Below, in pieces: positions 1 through 8,583 of a DNA stretch of 64,000 bases. The first letter of the stretch is position 1; the number at the start of each line of letters is the position of its first letter. The position numbers were made by a program, and so were the translations under genes. The notes beneath the pieces were generated by a model. The model was given only the letters and a program-made list of their open reading frames with translations. It was not told the DNA's origin and made no database searches. The DNA is from Clostridia bacterium (lineage in GTDB: Bacteria; Bacillota; Clostridia; Oscillospirales; Acutalibacteraceae): the NCBI GenBank assembly GCA_017407645.1, contig JAFQWE010000018.1:1-64000 (forward strand), read 5' to 3'.

Positions 1-97
1 TGGTGATATATCTTGGTTTACTCGAAAGTTTCTTTCCGAAACCGATATGACACCATCCGCTTTCAGAAGCAAATACAGTAAAAGGCTTGTAATTTAA
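1..97 (+). CDS. AraC-family regulator, C-terminal fragment (5' end outside window)
   Basis: Only the last 31 codons are visible, read in frame from base 2 and ending in TAA at 95-97. The peptide contains SWFTRKFLSETDMTPSAFR, the second helix-turn-helix signature of AraC/XylS activators (F..FK...G.TPS.FR), which contacts promoter DNA. What it regulates cannot be said because the sensor domain lies upstream of the window. The reading frame is open to its stop; whether the full gene is intact is unknown. Confidence 0.7.
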   Translation, partial: GDISWFTRKFLSETDMTPSAFRSKYSKRLVI

Positions 98-120
98 ATT
101 TTGAAAACCTGTTTTCTTAC

Positions 121-225
121 CAGTATAAATCTCCCCCGTTTACAGATACTAACAATACAAATTTGTAAAGCAAGGAGTTTTTATATATGAAAGCAACTGG
201 AATTGTGAGAAGAATAGAGGAATGA
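121..225 (+). pseudogene. 5' fragment of a duplicated spoVT
   Basis: This stretch repeats, at roughly 80-85% identity by eye, the upstream region, ribosome-binding site and first ten codons of intact spoVT (991-1090). It carries AAGGAG at 172-177 and an ATG at 187, reads MKATGIVRRIEE and stops at 223-225, exactly where identity to spoVT is lost. It therefore looks like the stump left by a duplication or a recombination that placed the 230-990 segment between two copies of the spoVT start. A functional 12-residue peptide is possible but I see no reason to favour it. Confidence 0.7.
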
Positions 226-230
226 GGTAT

Positions 231-290
231 AATAGGGCAAACCGCCTGAAAAGAGCATAAATACGGGGTTTAAAGGCGGTTTGCCCTATT
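231..290. repeat. 17-bp perfect inverted repeat with 26-nt loop
   Basis: Arms 231-247 and 274-290 (AATAGGGCAAACCGCCT and its exact complement) can form a long hairpin directly after the spoVT stump. There is no T-run on either side, so it is not an obvious intrinsic terminator. It could be an end of a small palindromic element or the scar of the event that truncated the spoVT copy. Confidence 0.75.
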
Positions 291-338
291 GAACACAAGG
301 GTGTAAAAACTAGGTTTTCGGTGGTTTTTATACATAGC

Positions 339-367
339 AAAAGCGAGGTGAAATCCACCTCGCTTTT
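339..367. terminator. Bidirectional stem-loop terminator
   Basis: Arms 339-350 (AAAAGCGAGGTG) and 356-367 are exact complements around a 5-nt loop, with A-run and T-run flanks on both sides. It sits just after the stop of the minus-strand membrane gene at 371 and can also stop plus-strand transcription from the left. Confidence 0.8.
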
Positions 368-370
368 ATC

Positions 371-946
371 TTAAATAAATATTACTACAAATGTGCCAAA
401 AACTAAAAATATTATCCCAAAAATCAAAACGAAAATAGTGCTTATAGGAAAACACCTTTTGTCCACACAGTGATTCGGATTTTCTGGGTTAATAAATATA
501 TCGTATGTGTTATTGATTACAAAAAGTTTATTGAATTTTCTTTTGCGATAAGACGAGAAACTATACATCAATATTGGTTCCCCGTTGTAATTGTATGAAA
601 ATTGTGGCGCATAGTATTGACCTTTGCCTCTTATTTCAAATGAAACACATTTTGCAGATACAATAAGAGTACACTTTTTGTACCTAACAAAATGCTCAAT
701 GGAAGTGGCAGTCATAGATAAGCTAATTGGAAATAAAAATGCAGAAACGATTAGTTTTTCTGAATTCAGAAACATTCCTGTTGCCATTAAAGTAGGAATC
801 AAAAACCAAATAATTGCAGAAACCATAAAATACGGATTTTTATTCTTTTCTTTAATATGAATGTAAACATATATTAGGCTCACTATCAAGCCTACAATTG
901 AGAGAAATATGAAAAATGGATATACTTGTTGCAATAGTTTCACCAC
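371..946 (-). CDS. DUF3592-like integral membrane protein
   Basis: A 191-residue protein with two hydrophobic helices near the N-terminus (about residues 9-30 and 38-60), a third around 65-80, and one at the C-terminus (about 168-190). Between them is a soluble stretch with the pattern APQFSYNYNGEPI...YDIFINPENPNH, the YxYxGxxY...INPxNP arrangement typical of DUF3592 proteins, whose function is unknown. The gene points away from spoVT and ends at a bidirectional terminator. It lies between the spoVT stump and intact spoVT, so it may have arrived with the rearrangement. Family assignment is by motif only. Confidence 0.6.
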   Translation of the reverse strand: MVKLLQQVYPFFIFLSIVGLIVSLIYVYIHIKEKNKNPYFMVSAIIWFLIPTLMATGMFLNSEKLIVSAFLFPISLSMTATSIEHFVRYKKCTLIVSAKCVSFEIRGKGQYYAPQFSYNYNGEPILMYSFSSYRKRKFNKLFVINNTYDIFINPENPNHCVDKRCFPISTIFVLIFGIIFLVFGTFVVIFI

Positions 947-1056
947 CTTTAGTTTATTATAGCATATTTCATTTTAAAAGTAAATTGTTGCAGTATAAAT
1001 CTCCTCAAAATACAGATAATAACAACACAATTTGTAAATTAAGGAGAAATGGATAT

Positions 1057-1599
1057 ATGAAAGCAACTGGAATTGTTAGAAGAATCGACGATTTGGGGAG
1101 AGTTGTGATTCCGAAAGAAATTCGTCGCACTATGAGGATTCGAGAGGGAGACCCGTTGGAGATTTACACTGACACTGATGGGGAGGTTATTTTCAAAAAG
1201 TACTCCCCTATTGGTGAAATGTCGTCTTTTGCCGCTCAGTACGCCGAAGTTCTTACAAAAGGCACTGACATTCCCGTAATCATTTGTGACCGCGACCACT
1301 GCATTGCGGCGGCAGGCATCTCTAAAAAAGAGGTGCTTGAGCGCAGAGTCACCTCTGAGCTTGAAGACATCACCGACTCACGCCGTCACTATATTCGCGC
1401 CTCTGCCAACGGAAGTCAGGTGCTTCCTCTTGAGGGCGTACCCTATGCCGCAGGCATCGTTTATCCCATTATCAGCGCAGGTGACGTATGCGGCAGTGTT
1501 ATATTCGTTGCCATGGATGACTCTTACGTCCCCAACGACAACGATTTGCGATTGGCTCAGATTGCGGCAGGCTTTTTGGGCAAACAAATGGAAGAATAA
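1057..1599 (+). CDS. spoVT: Stage V sporulation protein T (AbrB-type transcription factor)
   Basis: 180 residues, close to the ~178 of Bacillus SpoVT. Residues 1-50 are an AbrB/MazE-type swapped-hairpin DNA-binding domain (TGIVRRIDDLGRVVIPKEIRR); the remainder is a GAF-like domain. In Bacillus it is made in the forespore under sigma-G and modulates other sigma-G genes, affecting spore coat and germination. The start at 1057 is chosen because AAGGAG lies at 1041-1046 and the family begins MKATGIVRRIDDLGR; an in-frame ATG at 916 lacks both. It is transcribed separately from rimP, which has its own promoter. Its presence implies a spore former. Confidence 0.95.
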   Translation: MKATGIVRRIDDLGRVVIPKEIRRTMRIREGDPLEIYTDTDGEVIFKKYSPIGEMSSFAAQYAEVLTKGTDIPVIICDRDHCIAAAGISKKEVLERRVTSELEDITDSRRHYIRASANGSQVLPLEGVPYAAGIVYPIISAGDVCGSVIFVAMDDSYVPNDNDLRLAQIAAGFLGKQMEE

Positions 1600-1616
1600 A
1601 AATTACTAAAAAAGGC

Positions 1617-1645
1617 TTGCATTATACCAACTGTTATGGTATAAT
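1617..1645 (+). promoter_or_regulatory. Vegetative promoter of the rimP-ribF operon
   Basis: TTGCAT (1617-1622) and a perfect TATAAT (1640-1645) are separated by 17 bp, placing the start near 1652, about 95 nt upstream of rimP. This is the only strong sigma-A-like promoter seen before the nine-gene operon. Confidence 0.8.
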
Positions 1646-1670
1646 CCCTTTAGTAGCATTATTTTGTATG

Positions 1671-1696
1671 GAAAGAGTGGGGCGACCCGCTCTTTC
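1671..1696 (+). promoter_or_regulatory. rimP leader hairpin with GNRA-type loop
   Basis: In the transcript, GAAAGAGTGGG (1671-1681) pairs with CCCGCTCTTTC (1686-1696) across a GCGA tetraloop, followed by a short U-containing tract and a second small stem (TGGGG...CCCCA, about 1705-1723). Similar 'AGAGTGGG..CCCACTCT' hairpins precede rimP/ylxS in many Firmicutes and have been read as leader elements. Whether it attenuates transcription or binds a ribosomal protein cannot be decided from sequence. Confidence 0.6.
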
Positions 1697-1747
1697 AGTT
1701 TTGTTGGGGCACATTTTCCCCATACCATTAAAAAGGCAGGTTGAATT

Positions 1748-2224
1748 ATGGCACAAAACAAAAAAGGCAACACTGAGTCAGTGGTGCGCTCGTTAGTTGA
1801 GCCTGTTGCAGAGCAGCTTGGTCTTAAACTTTGGGACGTGCGCTTTGTTAAAGAAGGCACCGAGCACTATCTTCGCATCACTATCGACAAGGAAGAGGGC
1901 ATTCTTATTGAGGATTGCGAGCGTATGAGCCGCGCAATCGACCCCATCATTGATGAGGCTGACCCCATTGACTGCTCTTATTTTCTTGAGGTTTCTTCCC
2001 CAGGTCTTGGAAGGCCCCTCACCCGTGACGAGCATTTTGCCGCTATGATGGGGCAAGAGGTTAAAATCCATCTTATACGCCCATTTGAAAATCAGCGTGA
2101 TTTTGTTGGCACCCTTACCGCATACGACGGCTCGGTTACCATTGATACCGATGGCGGTCCGCTGACCTTTGCAAAGGCAGATATATCTTCTGTTAAGTTA
2201 AATGACGATGCAGACCTATTCTGA
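1748..2224 (+). CDS. rimP: Ribosome maturation factor RimP
   Basis: 158 residues, the usual length. RimP binds the 30S precursor and helps assemble the 3' domain around S19/S13. Visible signatures are LGLKLWDVRFVKEG, LRITIDKEEGILIEDCERMSRAI and FLEVSSPGLGRPL, followed by the C-terminal SH3-like part (FVGTLTAYDG). It is first gene of the operon, 52 bp ahead of nusA, an order conserved across bacteria. No anomalies. Confidence 0.95.
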   Translation: MAQNKKGNTESVVRSLVEPVAEQLGLKLWDVRFVKEGTEHYLRITIDKEEGILIEDCERMSRAIDPIIDEADPIDCSYFLEVSSPGLGRPLTRDEHFAAMMGQEVKIHLIRPFENQRDFVGTLTAYDGSVTIDTDGGPLTFAKADISSVKLNDDADLF

Positions 2225-2276
2225 CATCTGAAATAGTTTTAAACATATTCATATAAAGAAGGGAACGATTAAAAAA

Positions 2277-3329
2277 ATGAACAACATTGAATTTTTTGAA
2301 GCGCTTAAGGCTATGGAGCGTGAAAAAGGCATTGATGCCGAGTACTTAGCCGAAAAAATTGCCGCCGCTATTGTGGTTACCGTTAAAAAGGATTACGGCG
2401 GTGAAGACGTTGTTTCTTGCAACATTGACGTTGACACTGCTTTGTTTGAAGTGGTTGTTCGCAAAAACGTTGTTGCAGAGGTTGAAAACATCTATACCGA
2501 TATCTTGCTTGACGAGGCAAAGAAGTATGACAAAAAGGCTACTGTTGGCGGCGTAGTTGAAATCAAGCTTGACACTATGCAGTTTGGCAGAATTGCCGCT
2601 CAGACTGCAAAGCACGTTATCCGTCAGGGCATCCGCGATGCAGAGCGTGACCGCACCCGCAGTGAGTTCCAGAGCAAAAATCAGGAGCTTGTTTCTGCAA
2701 AGGTTCTTCGCGTTGACCCCGAAACAGGCAACGTTGTGCTTGAAATTGCAAATTCTGAGGCTACCTTGCCTAAGGCAGAGCAAATCCCCGACGAAGTTAT
2801 CTATGAGGGTGACACCATCAAGGTTTTCATCGTTGACGTTCGTGAAACCGAAAAAGGTCCCCGTGTTCGTATAAGCCGTACCCATTCAGGTATGGTACGC
2901 CGCCTCTTTGAGCAAGAGGTTCCCGAAATCTTTGACGGCACCATTGAGGTTAAGAGCATTGCCCGTGAGGCAGGCAGCCGCACCAAGATTGCCGTTTACA
3001 GCAAAGACGAAAACGTTGATGCCGTTGGTTCTTGCATCGGTCAAAAGGGTGCCCGTATTGCTCAGATTCTTGACACCCTTGGCGGTGAGAAAATCGACAT
3101 TGTTAAGTGGAGTGACCAGCCCGAAGAATTTATTCGTGAGGCTCTCTCCCCTGCTAAAGTTCTTGCCGTTGACGTTGACGAAAACGGCGAAAAGGCTTGC
3201 AAGGCTACTGTGCCCGACGGTCAGCTTTCATTGGCTATCGGTAACAAAGGTCAGAACGTTCGCCTTGCCGCAAAGCTTACAGGCTGGAAAATTGATATTC
3301 GCCCCGAAAGCGGATTTTACGGTGAATAA
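2277..3329 (+). CDS. nusA: Transcription termination/antitermination factor NusA
   Basis: 350 residues. The N-terminal domain that contacts RNA polymerase (NNIEFFEALKAMEREKGI), the S1 domain (about residues 136-202), and two KH domains (KH1 near 235-290 with GSCIGQKGARI; KH2 near 300-345 with LAIGNKGQNVRLA) are all present. The C-terminal acidic repeats of proteobacterial NusA are absent, as expected in Firmicutes. It modulates pausing, intrinsic termination and rRNA antitermination. Start at 2277 follows GAAGGGA at about 2258. Lies between rimP and rnpM. Confidence 0.97.
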   Translation: MNNIEFFEALKAMEREKGIDAEYLAEKIAAAIVVTVKKDYGGEDVVSCNIDVDTALFEVVVRKNVVAEVENIYTDILLDEAKKYDKKATVGGVVEIKLDTMQFGRIAAQTAKHVIRQGIRDAERDRTRSEFQSKNQELVSAKVLRVDPETGNVVLEIANSEATLPKAEQIPDEVIYEGDTIKVFIVDVRETEKGPRVRISRTHSGMVRRLFEQEVPEIFDGTIEVKSIAREAGSRTKIAVYSKDENVDAVGSCIGQKGARIAQILDTLGGEKIDIVKWSDQPEEFIREALSPAKVLAVDVDENGEKACKATVPDGQLSLAIGNKGQNVRLAAKLTGWKIDIRPESGFYGE

Positions 3330-3347
3330 GAAGGGTTGTTGATTTAG

Positions 3348-3614
3348 TTGAAGGAACGAAAGATACCTATGCGTATGTGCAACGGTTGCGGTGAAATGGT
3401 GGCTAAAAACCAACTTATCCGCATTGTGCGTGATACCGAGGGCGAGCTTTCATTGGACCTTACAGGCAAAAAGAACGGTCGCGGCGCATATCTTTGCCGC
3501 AACGTCGAGTGTCTTAAAAAAGCGCGCAAAAACCATCGTATTGACCGCTCCTTACAAATGCAAATCCCTGACGAGATTTACGACCGTTTGGAAAAGGAGT
3601 TTGCCTGTGAATGA
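3348..3614 (+). CDS. rnpM: YlxR/RnpM family RNA-binding protein (RNase P modulator)
   Basis: 88 residues read from a TTG start at 3348 (peptide begins MKERKIPMRMCNGCGEM). The RMCNGC motif and the RGAYLCRNVECLKKA segment are the signatures of the YlxR fold; the Bacillus member was shown to bind the RNase P RNA and modulate its activity. An internal ATG at 3369 (MRMCNGC) is an alternative start. It overlaps ylxQ by 8 bp, so translation of the two is probably coupled. Confidence 0.9.
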   Translation: MKERKIPMRMCNGCGEMVAKNQLIRIVRDTEGELSLDLTGKKNGRGAYLCRNVECLKKARKNHRIDRSLQMQIPDEIYDRLEKEFACE

Positions 3615-3909
3615 TAAAGCCGCATCTTTGTTAGGTATGGCGCGCCGTGCAGGCAAGCTGGAAGCAGGCTTTGAGCGTTGCGCCACCGCCGTTAAGTCAG
3701 GCAAGGCAAAGCTGGTTATAGTCTGCGCCGATATTTCGGATAAAACAAAAAAAGAGATGAATTTTTTGTGCACAAAACATAATGTGCCACTAACTCAAAT
3801 CCCGTTTACCTTATCTCAATTATCAGCCGCCATCGGCTTTAAAGCAGGCATTTGCGCTGTGTGTGAACAGGGCTTTGCCAATCGGCTGACAGAATACTTT
3901 GGAGGATGA
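3607..3909 (+). CDS. ylxQ: YlxQ, L7Ae-family ribosome-associated protein
   Basis: 100 residues from a GTG start at 3607 inside the end of rnpM (8-bp overlap, preceded by AAAAGGAG). The N-terminal AASLLGMARRAGKLEAGF and LVIVCADISDKTKKE patterns match the L7Ae/L30e/Gadd45 fold that binds kink-turn RNAs. The Firmicutes rimP-nusA-ylxR-ylxQ-infB order is preserved. Its exact RNA target is not established here. Confidence 0.9.
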   Translation: MNDKAASLLGMARRAGKLEAGFERCATAVKSGKAKLVIVCADISDKTKKEMNFLCTKHNVPLTQIPFTLSQLSAAIGFKAGICAVCEQGFANRLTEYFGG

Positions 3910-3916
3910 TTGACCT

Positions 3917-6403
3917 ATGATGATTAAATACAGAGTTCACGAGGTTGCTAAGGACTTCGACGTTCAAAGCAAAGAGATTGTGAACATTCTTAAAAATTAT
4001 TTTGAAGAGCCTAAAAAGACTCAGTCCCCTCTTGAAGAAAATGAGTTGGACATTGTCTTTGAGGTTATGACTCAAAGCAATCAGGTTGAGAGCTTTGACC
4101 GTTATTTTGAACTTGGTGAGGCTGCCCGTCTTGAGCGCAAAGCTGCCGCAGAAAAGGCAAAGGCAGACAGAGAGGCAGAGCAAGCAAGAATTGCCGCCGA
4201 GCTTAAAGCCGCAGCCGCAGCAGCTGCTGCAGCCGCTGCAAAGCCTGCTGCTCCTAAATCAGAGCCTAAGGCAGAAAAGCCTGTGCAAAAGACTGATAAG
4301 CCTGCTCAAAAAACCGACAAGGCTCCTGCCAAAAAGGCAGAGGCTTCTTCTGCTTCTGCAGTTAATGTTCCCGTTGCACCTCCTCCCAAGAAGGAAAAAG
4401 GTCCCAGTGTGCAACCCCAACGCGGTCCCCACAAGGCTATTCACGTTGACACCCGTGCCAACAACATTGACCTTGACCGCTACAACGATAAGTATGAATC
4501 TATCGCTTCTGAGCGTGGTGTAAACACCGCCACCTCAAGCAAGCGTCAGCAGATTAAAAAGCGTCCCCAACAGAATATGAAAAAAGGTCCCAAGCGTGAA
4601 ACTGAGGCAGATAAACTGCGCAAGTTAGAGCTTGAGCGCATTAAGAAGATGCCTATTGAAATCACCGTTGGTGACACCATCACTGTTGGCGACCTTGCCG
4701 CAAAAATGAAAAAGACCGCCGCAGAGGTTATCAAGGAGCTTATGAAACTTGGTGTTATGGCGGCAGTTACTCAGGAAATTGACTACGATACCGCAGAAAT
4801 CGTTGCAACCGAAATGGGTGCAAAGGTTGAGCGTGAGGTTGTTGTTACTATCGAGGAGCGCATTATTGACGACACCGAAGATAACGATACCAACCTTAAG
4901 CCTCGCGATCCTGTTGTATGCGTTATGGGTCACGTTGACCACGGTAAAACCTCTATTCTTGACGCTATCCGTAACAAAAACGTTGCCGCAGGTGAGGCAG
5001 GCGGTATTACTCAGCACATCGGTGCTTACCGCGTAAATCTTAACGGCCGCAACATCACCTTCCTTGACACCCCCGGTCACGAAGCATTTACCGCTATGCG
5101 TGAGCGCGGTGCAAGAGCAACTGACCTTGCTATTCTTGTTGTTGCCGCTGATGACGGTATTATGCCACAGACTATTGAGGCTATTAACCACGCAAAAGCC
5201 GCTAAAATCGAGATTATCGTTGCTATAAATAAGATGGATAAGCCGGGTGCTAATCCCGACCGCATTATGCAACAGCTTACCGAGCATGAGCTTGTGCCTG
5301 AGGCTTGGGGCGGCGACATCATCTGTGTGCCCGTTTCTGCAAAGACTCACGAGGGTATTGATAACCTGCTTGAAAACGTTCTGCTTGTTTCAGACGTGCT
5401 TGAGCTTAAGGCTAACCCCGACAGACGCGCAGGCGGTACTGTTATTGAAGCCCGTCTTGACAAGGGTCGCGGCCCTGTTGCTACACTTCTTGTTCAGCGC
5501 GGCACTCTTAAAATCGGTGATATTGTTGTGGCAGGCACCTCTGTTGGTCGTATCCGTGCAATGAGCAACGAAAACGGTCGCAAGCTTAAAGAGGCAGGCC
5601 CCTCTATCCCTGTTGAGATTACCGGTCTTGACACTGCTCCCAGTGCAGGTGATACTTTTGACGCTGTTTCTGACGAGCGTTTGGCAAGAGAATTGGTTGA
5701 ACAGCGTAAACACACCGCTAAGGAAGAGTTGTGGGGCGCCGCACAGAAGGTTACCCTTGACAACCTCTTTAGTCAGATGCAGTCTAACGAGCTTAAAGAA
5801 CTTAACGTTATTGTTAAGGCAGACGTTCAGGGCTCTGTTGAGGCAGTTCGTCAGTCAATCGTTAAGCTTTCCAACGAGGAAGTTCGCGTAAACGTTATCC
5901 ACGGTGCAGTTGGTGCTGTTAACGAGTCTGACGTTATGCTTGCTCACACCTCTAACGCTATTATCGTTGGCTTTAACGTTCGTCCCGAAACGGGCGCCCG
6001 TGACAATGCAGAGCGTGACGGCGTTGAAATTCGTCTTTACAGAGTTATTTATGACGCTATTGAAGAACTTGAAGCCGCCATCAAGGGTATGCTTGCTCCT
6101 AAGACCCGTGAGGTTGAGCTTGGCCGTGCCGAAGTTCGTCAGGTATACAAGATTTCTAACGTTGGTACCATTTCGGGTAGTTACGTTCTTGAGGGTAAAA
6201 TTGCCCGTGCAAGCCTTATCCGTGTTGTTCGTGACGGTATCATTATTGCCGATGACCAGCTTTCATCCTTGCGCCGCTTCAAAGACGACGTTAAAGAAGT
6301 TGCTCAGGGTTATGAGTGCGGTATAGGTCTTGAGAAATTTAACGACCTCAAGGTAGGCGACATTTTTGAGTCCTACATTATTGAGGAGTACAGAGAGGAC
6401 TAA
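3917..6403 (+). CDS. infB: Translation initiation factor IF-2
   Basis: 828 residues. After an N-terminal winged-helix-like segment ([20 protein letters not shown]) comes a long low-complexity Ala/Lys/Pro linker (about residues 70-220) and a second IF2_N domain. The GTPase domain starts near residue 335: G1 [10 protein letters not shown]3 DTPGHEAF, G4 NKMD, G5 SAK. C-terminal domains II-IV end with [18 protein letters not shown]. It places fMet-tRNA on the 30S subunit and promotes 50S joining. The alanine run near 4200-4250 is coding, not a repeat element. RBS GGAGG at 3901-3905. Confidence 0.98.
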   Translation: MMIKYRVHEVAKDFDVQSKEIVNILKNYFEEPKKTQSPLEENELDIVFEVMTQSNQVESFDRYFELGEAARLERKAAAEKAKADREAEQARIAAELKAAAAAAAAAAAKPAAPKSEPKAEKPVQKTDKPAQKTDKAPAKKAEASSASAVNVPVAPPPKKEKGPSVQPQRGPHKAIHVDTRANNIDLDRYNDKYESIASERGVNTATSSKRQQIKKRPQQNMKKGPKRETEADKLRKLELERIKKMPIEITVGDTITVGDLAAKMKKTAAEVIKELMKLGVMAAVTQEIDYDTAEIVATEMGAKVEREVVVTIEERIIDDTEDNDTNLKPRDPVVCVMGHVDHGKTSILDAIRNKNVAAGEAGGITQHIGAYRVNLNGRNITFLDTPGHEAFTAMRERGARATDLAILVVAADDGIMPQTIEAINHAKAAKIEIIVAINKMDKPGANPDRIMQQLTEHELVPEAWGGDIICVPVSAKTHEGIDNLLENVLLVSDVLELKANPDRRAGGTVIEARLDKGRGPVATLLVQRGTLKIGDIVVAGTSVGRIRAMSNENGRKLKEAGPSIPVEITGLDTAPSAGDTFDAVSDERLARELVEQRKHTAKEELWGAAQKVTLDNLFSQMQSNELKELNVIVKADVQGSVEAVRQSIVKLSNEEVRVNVIHGAVGAVNESDVMLAHTSNAIIVGFNVRPETGARDNAERDGVEIRLYRVIYDAIEELEAAIKGMLAPKTREVELGRAEVRQVYKISNVGTISGSYVLEGKIARASLIRVVRDGIIIADDQLSSLRRFKDDVKEVAQGYECGIGLEKFNDLKVGDIFESYIIEEYRED

Positions 6404-6408
6404 TACAG

Positions 6409-6768
6409 ATGGCAGGTTTTAGAATAGACCGACTTTCATCCGATATTCAGTTTCAGTTGTCGGATATTGTCAGAAATTTAAAAGACCCCCGAGTTTCTGC
6501 CGCTATGCCCACTGTTATGCGTGTTGACGTGACCAACGACCTTTCATACGCCACCGTTTATATTGGCGCATTGCAAGGTTTTGACGCCGCAAAAGAGGCT
6601 GTAAAGGGTCTTAAAAACGCCGCAGGCTACGTACGCAGAGAATTGGGAAGCCGCGTTAAAATGCGCAAAGTCCCCGAATTGCGTTTTATTGCAGACAACT
6701 CTGCCGAGCGCAGTGCACAGATTTCTCGCATAATTGACGGCTTTAAAAAGGACGGACAGGATGACTAA
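6409..6768 (+). CDS. rbfA: Ribosome-binding factor A
   Basis: 119 residues, KH-fold protein that docks on 30S precursors and assists 16S 5'-end maturation, needed especially in the cold. Family signatures include RIDRLSSDIQFQLSDIV, DPRV and ATVYIGAL, ending with LRFIADNSAERSAQI. It begins 5 bp after infB and overlaps nrnA by 8 bp, consistent with translational coupling. Confidence 0.95.
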   Translation: MAGFRIDRLSSDIQFQLSDIVRNLKDPRVSAAMPTVMRVDVTNDLSYATVYIGALQGFDAAKEAVKGLKNAAGYVRRELGSRVKMRKVPELRFIADNSAERSAQISRIIDGFKKDGQDD

Positions 6769-7702
6769 AATCAAGCAGATTTGTGACTATCTTAACCAAA
6801 ACGACAATTACCTTATACTAATGCACGGCTCACCTGACGGTGATGCTGTTGGCTCTGCATACGCATTGTGCAGAGCCTTGCGTGCTTTAGGAAAAAAGGC
6901 AGATTGTGCCTGTTGTGACCCTCTGCCCCGCCGTTATTCCTATATGACAGACGGAGTAGAAAACACAAATCACAACTATGAACATATTTTGACTGTTGAC
7001 GTGGCGGACCCCAAACTGTTGGGCGGACTTCGTAAGGAATACGGCGACAGAATTGAAGTTGCCATTGACCACCACGCGTCAAATATTGAATATGCAGAGT
7101 TATCTCTTGTGCGACCTGAAGCCGCGGCGGCTTGCGAGGTTATTTATGACGTTATTTGCGATTTGGGTGTTGCCATTGACAAAAAGATTGCAGAATGCTT
7201 GTTTACAGGCATTGCAACCGACACAGGCTGCTTTAAGTTTTCAAACACCACTGCAGCTACCCACCGAATTGCCGCAAACTTGATTGAAAAAGGCATTGAT
7301 GCAGGTGAAATTAACCGCATTATGTTTGACACTAAATCCTTTGCCCGACTCGACCTTGAGCGCAGAGTTATTGAAAAGATGGAAATTCTTGATGAAGGCA
7401 AGATTGCAGTGCTTGTGCTGACTGCCGAGATGCAAGAAGGACTTACTCCTGATGACCTTGAGGGTATCAATGCTCTTAGCCGTCAGGTTGAGGGTGTTAT
7501 TGTAGGCATTACTTTGCGGGAAAAGGAAGCTAACCGATTTAAAGCATCGGTCAGAACCTATGACCCCGTTGACGCCTCTATGATTTGTAGAAAATTAGGT
7601 GGCGGCGGTCATATTCGTGCCGCAGGTTGTGAGTTAAAAATGCCCTTTGACGAGGCAAGAAGCACTATTCTTGCCGCAGTAAGAGAGGAACTGAGCAAGT
7701 GA
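6761..7702 (+). CDS. nrnA: DHH-family oligoribonuclease / pAp phosphatase NrnA
   Basis: 313 residues. DHH phosphoesterase motifs are visible: HGSPDGDAVGSA (motif I), TVDVAD (II), AIDHHASN (the DHH triad, III), and the C-terminal DHHA1 motif GGGGHIRAAGC. NrnA degrades nano-RNAs of 2-5 nt and dephosphorylates 3'-phosphoadenosine 5'-phosphate, using Mn2+. The ATG at 6761 has GGACAGG directly upstream and overlaps rbfA by 8 bp; a 27-bp longer in-frame start exists but has no Shine-Dalgarno. It overlaps truB by 4 bp (GTGA). Confidence 0.95.
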   Translation: MTKIKQICDYLNQNDNYLILMHGSPDGDAVGSAYALCRALRALGKKADCACCDPLPRRYSYMTDGVENTNHNYEHILTVDVADPKLLGGLRKEYGDRIEVAIDHHASNIEYAELSLVRPEAAAACEVIYDVICDLGVAIDKKIAECLFTGIATDTGCFKFSNTTAATHRIAANLIEKGIDAGEINRIMFDTKSFARLDLERRVIEKMEILDEGKIAVLVLTAEMQEGLTPDDLEGINALSRQVEGVIVGITLREKEANRFKASVRTYDPVDASMICRKLGGGGHIRAAGCELKMPFDEARSTILAAVREELSK

Positions 7703-8583
7703 CAGGTCTTATTTTATTAGACAAGCCCGAAAATATGTCTTCTTTTTTGGCGGCAAAGCTTGTTGGCAAGGCTTTCGGTGAGAAGCGTTCAGGTCATACA
7801 GGCACCTTAGACCCAATGGCAACGGGGGTTTTGCCTGTTCTTTTAGGGCGCTCTACCCGTTTGTCAGGTATGCTTCTTGAGGCGGACAAGCGGTATGAGG
7901 CAGAGGTTTTGCTTGGCACGGTTACCGATACCGGTGACGTTACAGGCAACCTAATCAACCAGACAGAATGCCGATTTTCAAAAGAGCAAATTGAGGCTAT
8001 CCTCGATAAATTCAAGGGTGTAATTGAACAAAAGCCCCCTATCTATTCTGCTATAAAGCAAAACGGAGTGCGCCTTTACGAGCTTGCCCGAAAAGGACAG
8101 ACGGCGGATATCCCCTCCCGTCAGGTTGAGATTAAACTGCTTAACCTTTTAAGTGCAGAGGGTAACAAAATCAAAATTGACGTTATATGTTCAAAGGGCA
8201 CTTATATACGCTCTTTGGCGGTTGACATTGGTGAGGCTTTAGGCTGTGGTGCCACTTTAAGCGCGCTTAGGCGGACTGCTACAGGTGGATTTGATATATC
8301 TATGTGCGCTACCCTTGAGGATATTAAAGCAAATCCACAAGAATTTTTAAATGATGCAGGCAGATGTGTTGAGCATCTTAAAAAAATTACTATAACCGAT
8401 AATCAGCGCACTCGATTTTTGCACGGAGGCAGCCTTTATATCAGTCGTTTATCCGATAGTGATATTGTCTGTGAGGGTGATGCTTTGCGAGTATACGACC
8501 GCAATGGCGTACTGCTTGGAATTGCCGATGCAAAGGGTGACTCTATCAACGTAAGATGTATTATTTTTGAAGGTGAATTTTAA
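7699..8583 (+). CDS. truB: tRNA pseudouridine-55 synthase
   Basis: 294 residues, GTG start overlapping the nrnA stop by 4 bp. The catalytic aspartate lies in GHTGTLDPMATGVLPV; KPPIYSAIK and the C-terminal RNA-binding region are also present. It makes the universal pseudouridine at position 55 in the T-loop of elongator tRNAs. The infB-rbfA-nrnA-truB-ribF order is the standard Firmicutes one. Confidence 0.96.
   Translation: MTGLILLDKPENMSSFLAAKLVGKAFGEKRSGHTGTLDPMATGVLPVLLGRSTRLSGMLLEADKRYEAEVLLGTVTDTGDVTGNLINQTECRFSKEQIEAILDKFKGVIEQKPPIYSAIKQNGVRLYELARKGQTADIPSRQVEIKLLNLLSAEGNKIKIDVICSKGTYIRSLAVDIGEALGCGATLSALRRTATGGFDISMCATLEDIKANPQEFLNDAGRCVEHLKKITITDNQRTRFLHGGSLYISRLSDSDIVCEGDALRVYDRNGVLLGIADAKGDSINVRCIIFEGEF

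Noticed and set aside
916..1056. N-terminal extension of SpoVT from an upstream ATG
   Set aside because: The extension does not match the family and the ATG at 1057 has the RBS and the conserved MKATGIVRRID start.
4160..4330. Repetitive GCAGCC-type sequence
   Set aside because: It encodes the Ala/Lys/Pro linker of IF-2 and is expected there; not a separate repeat element.
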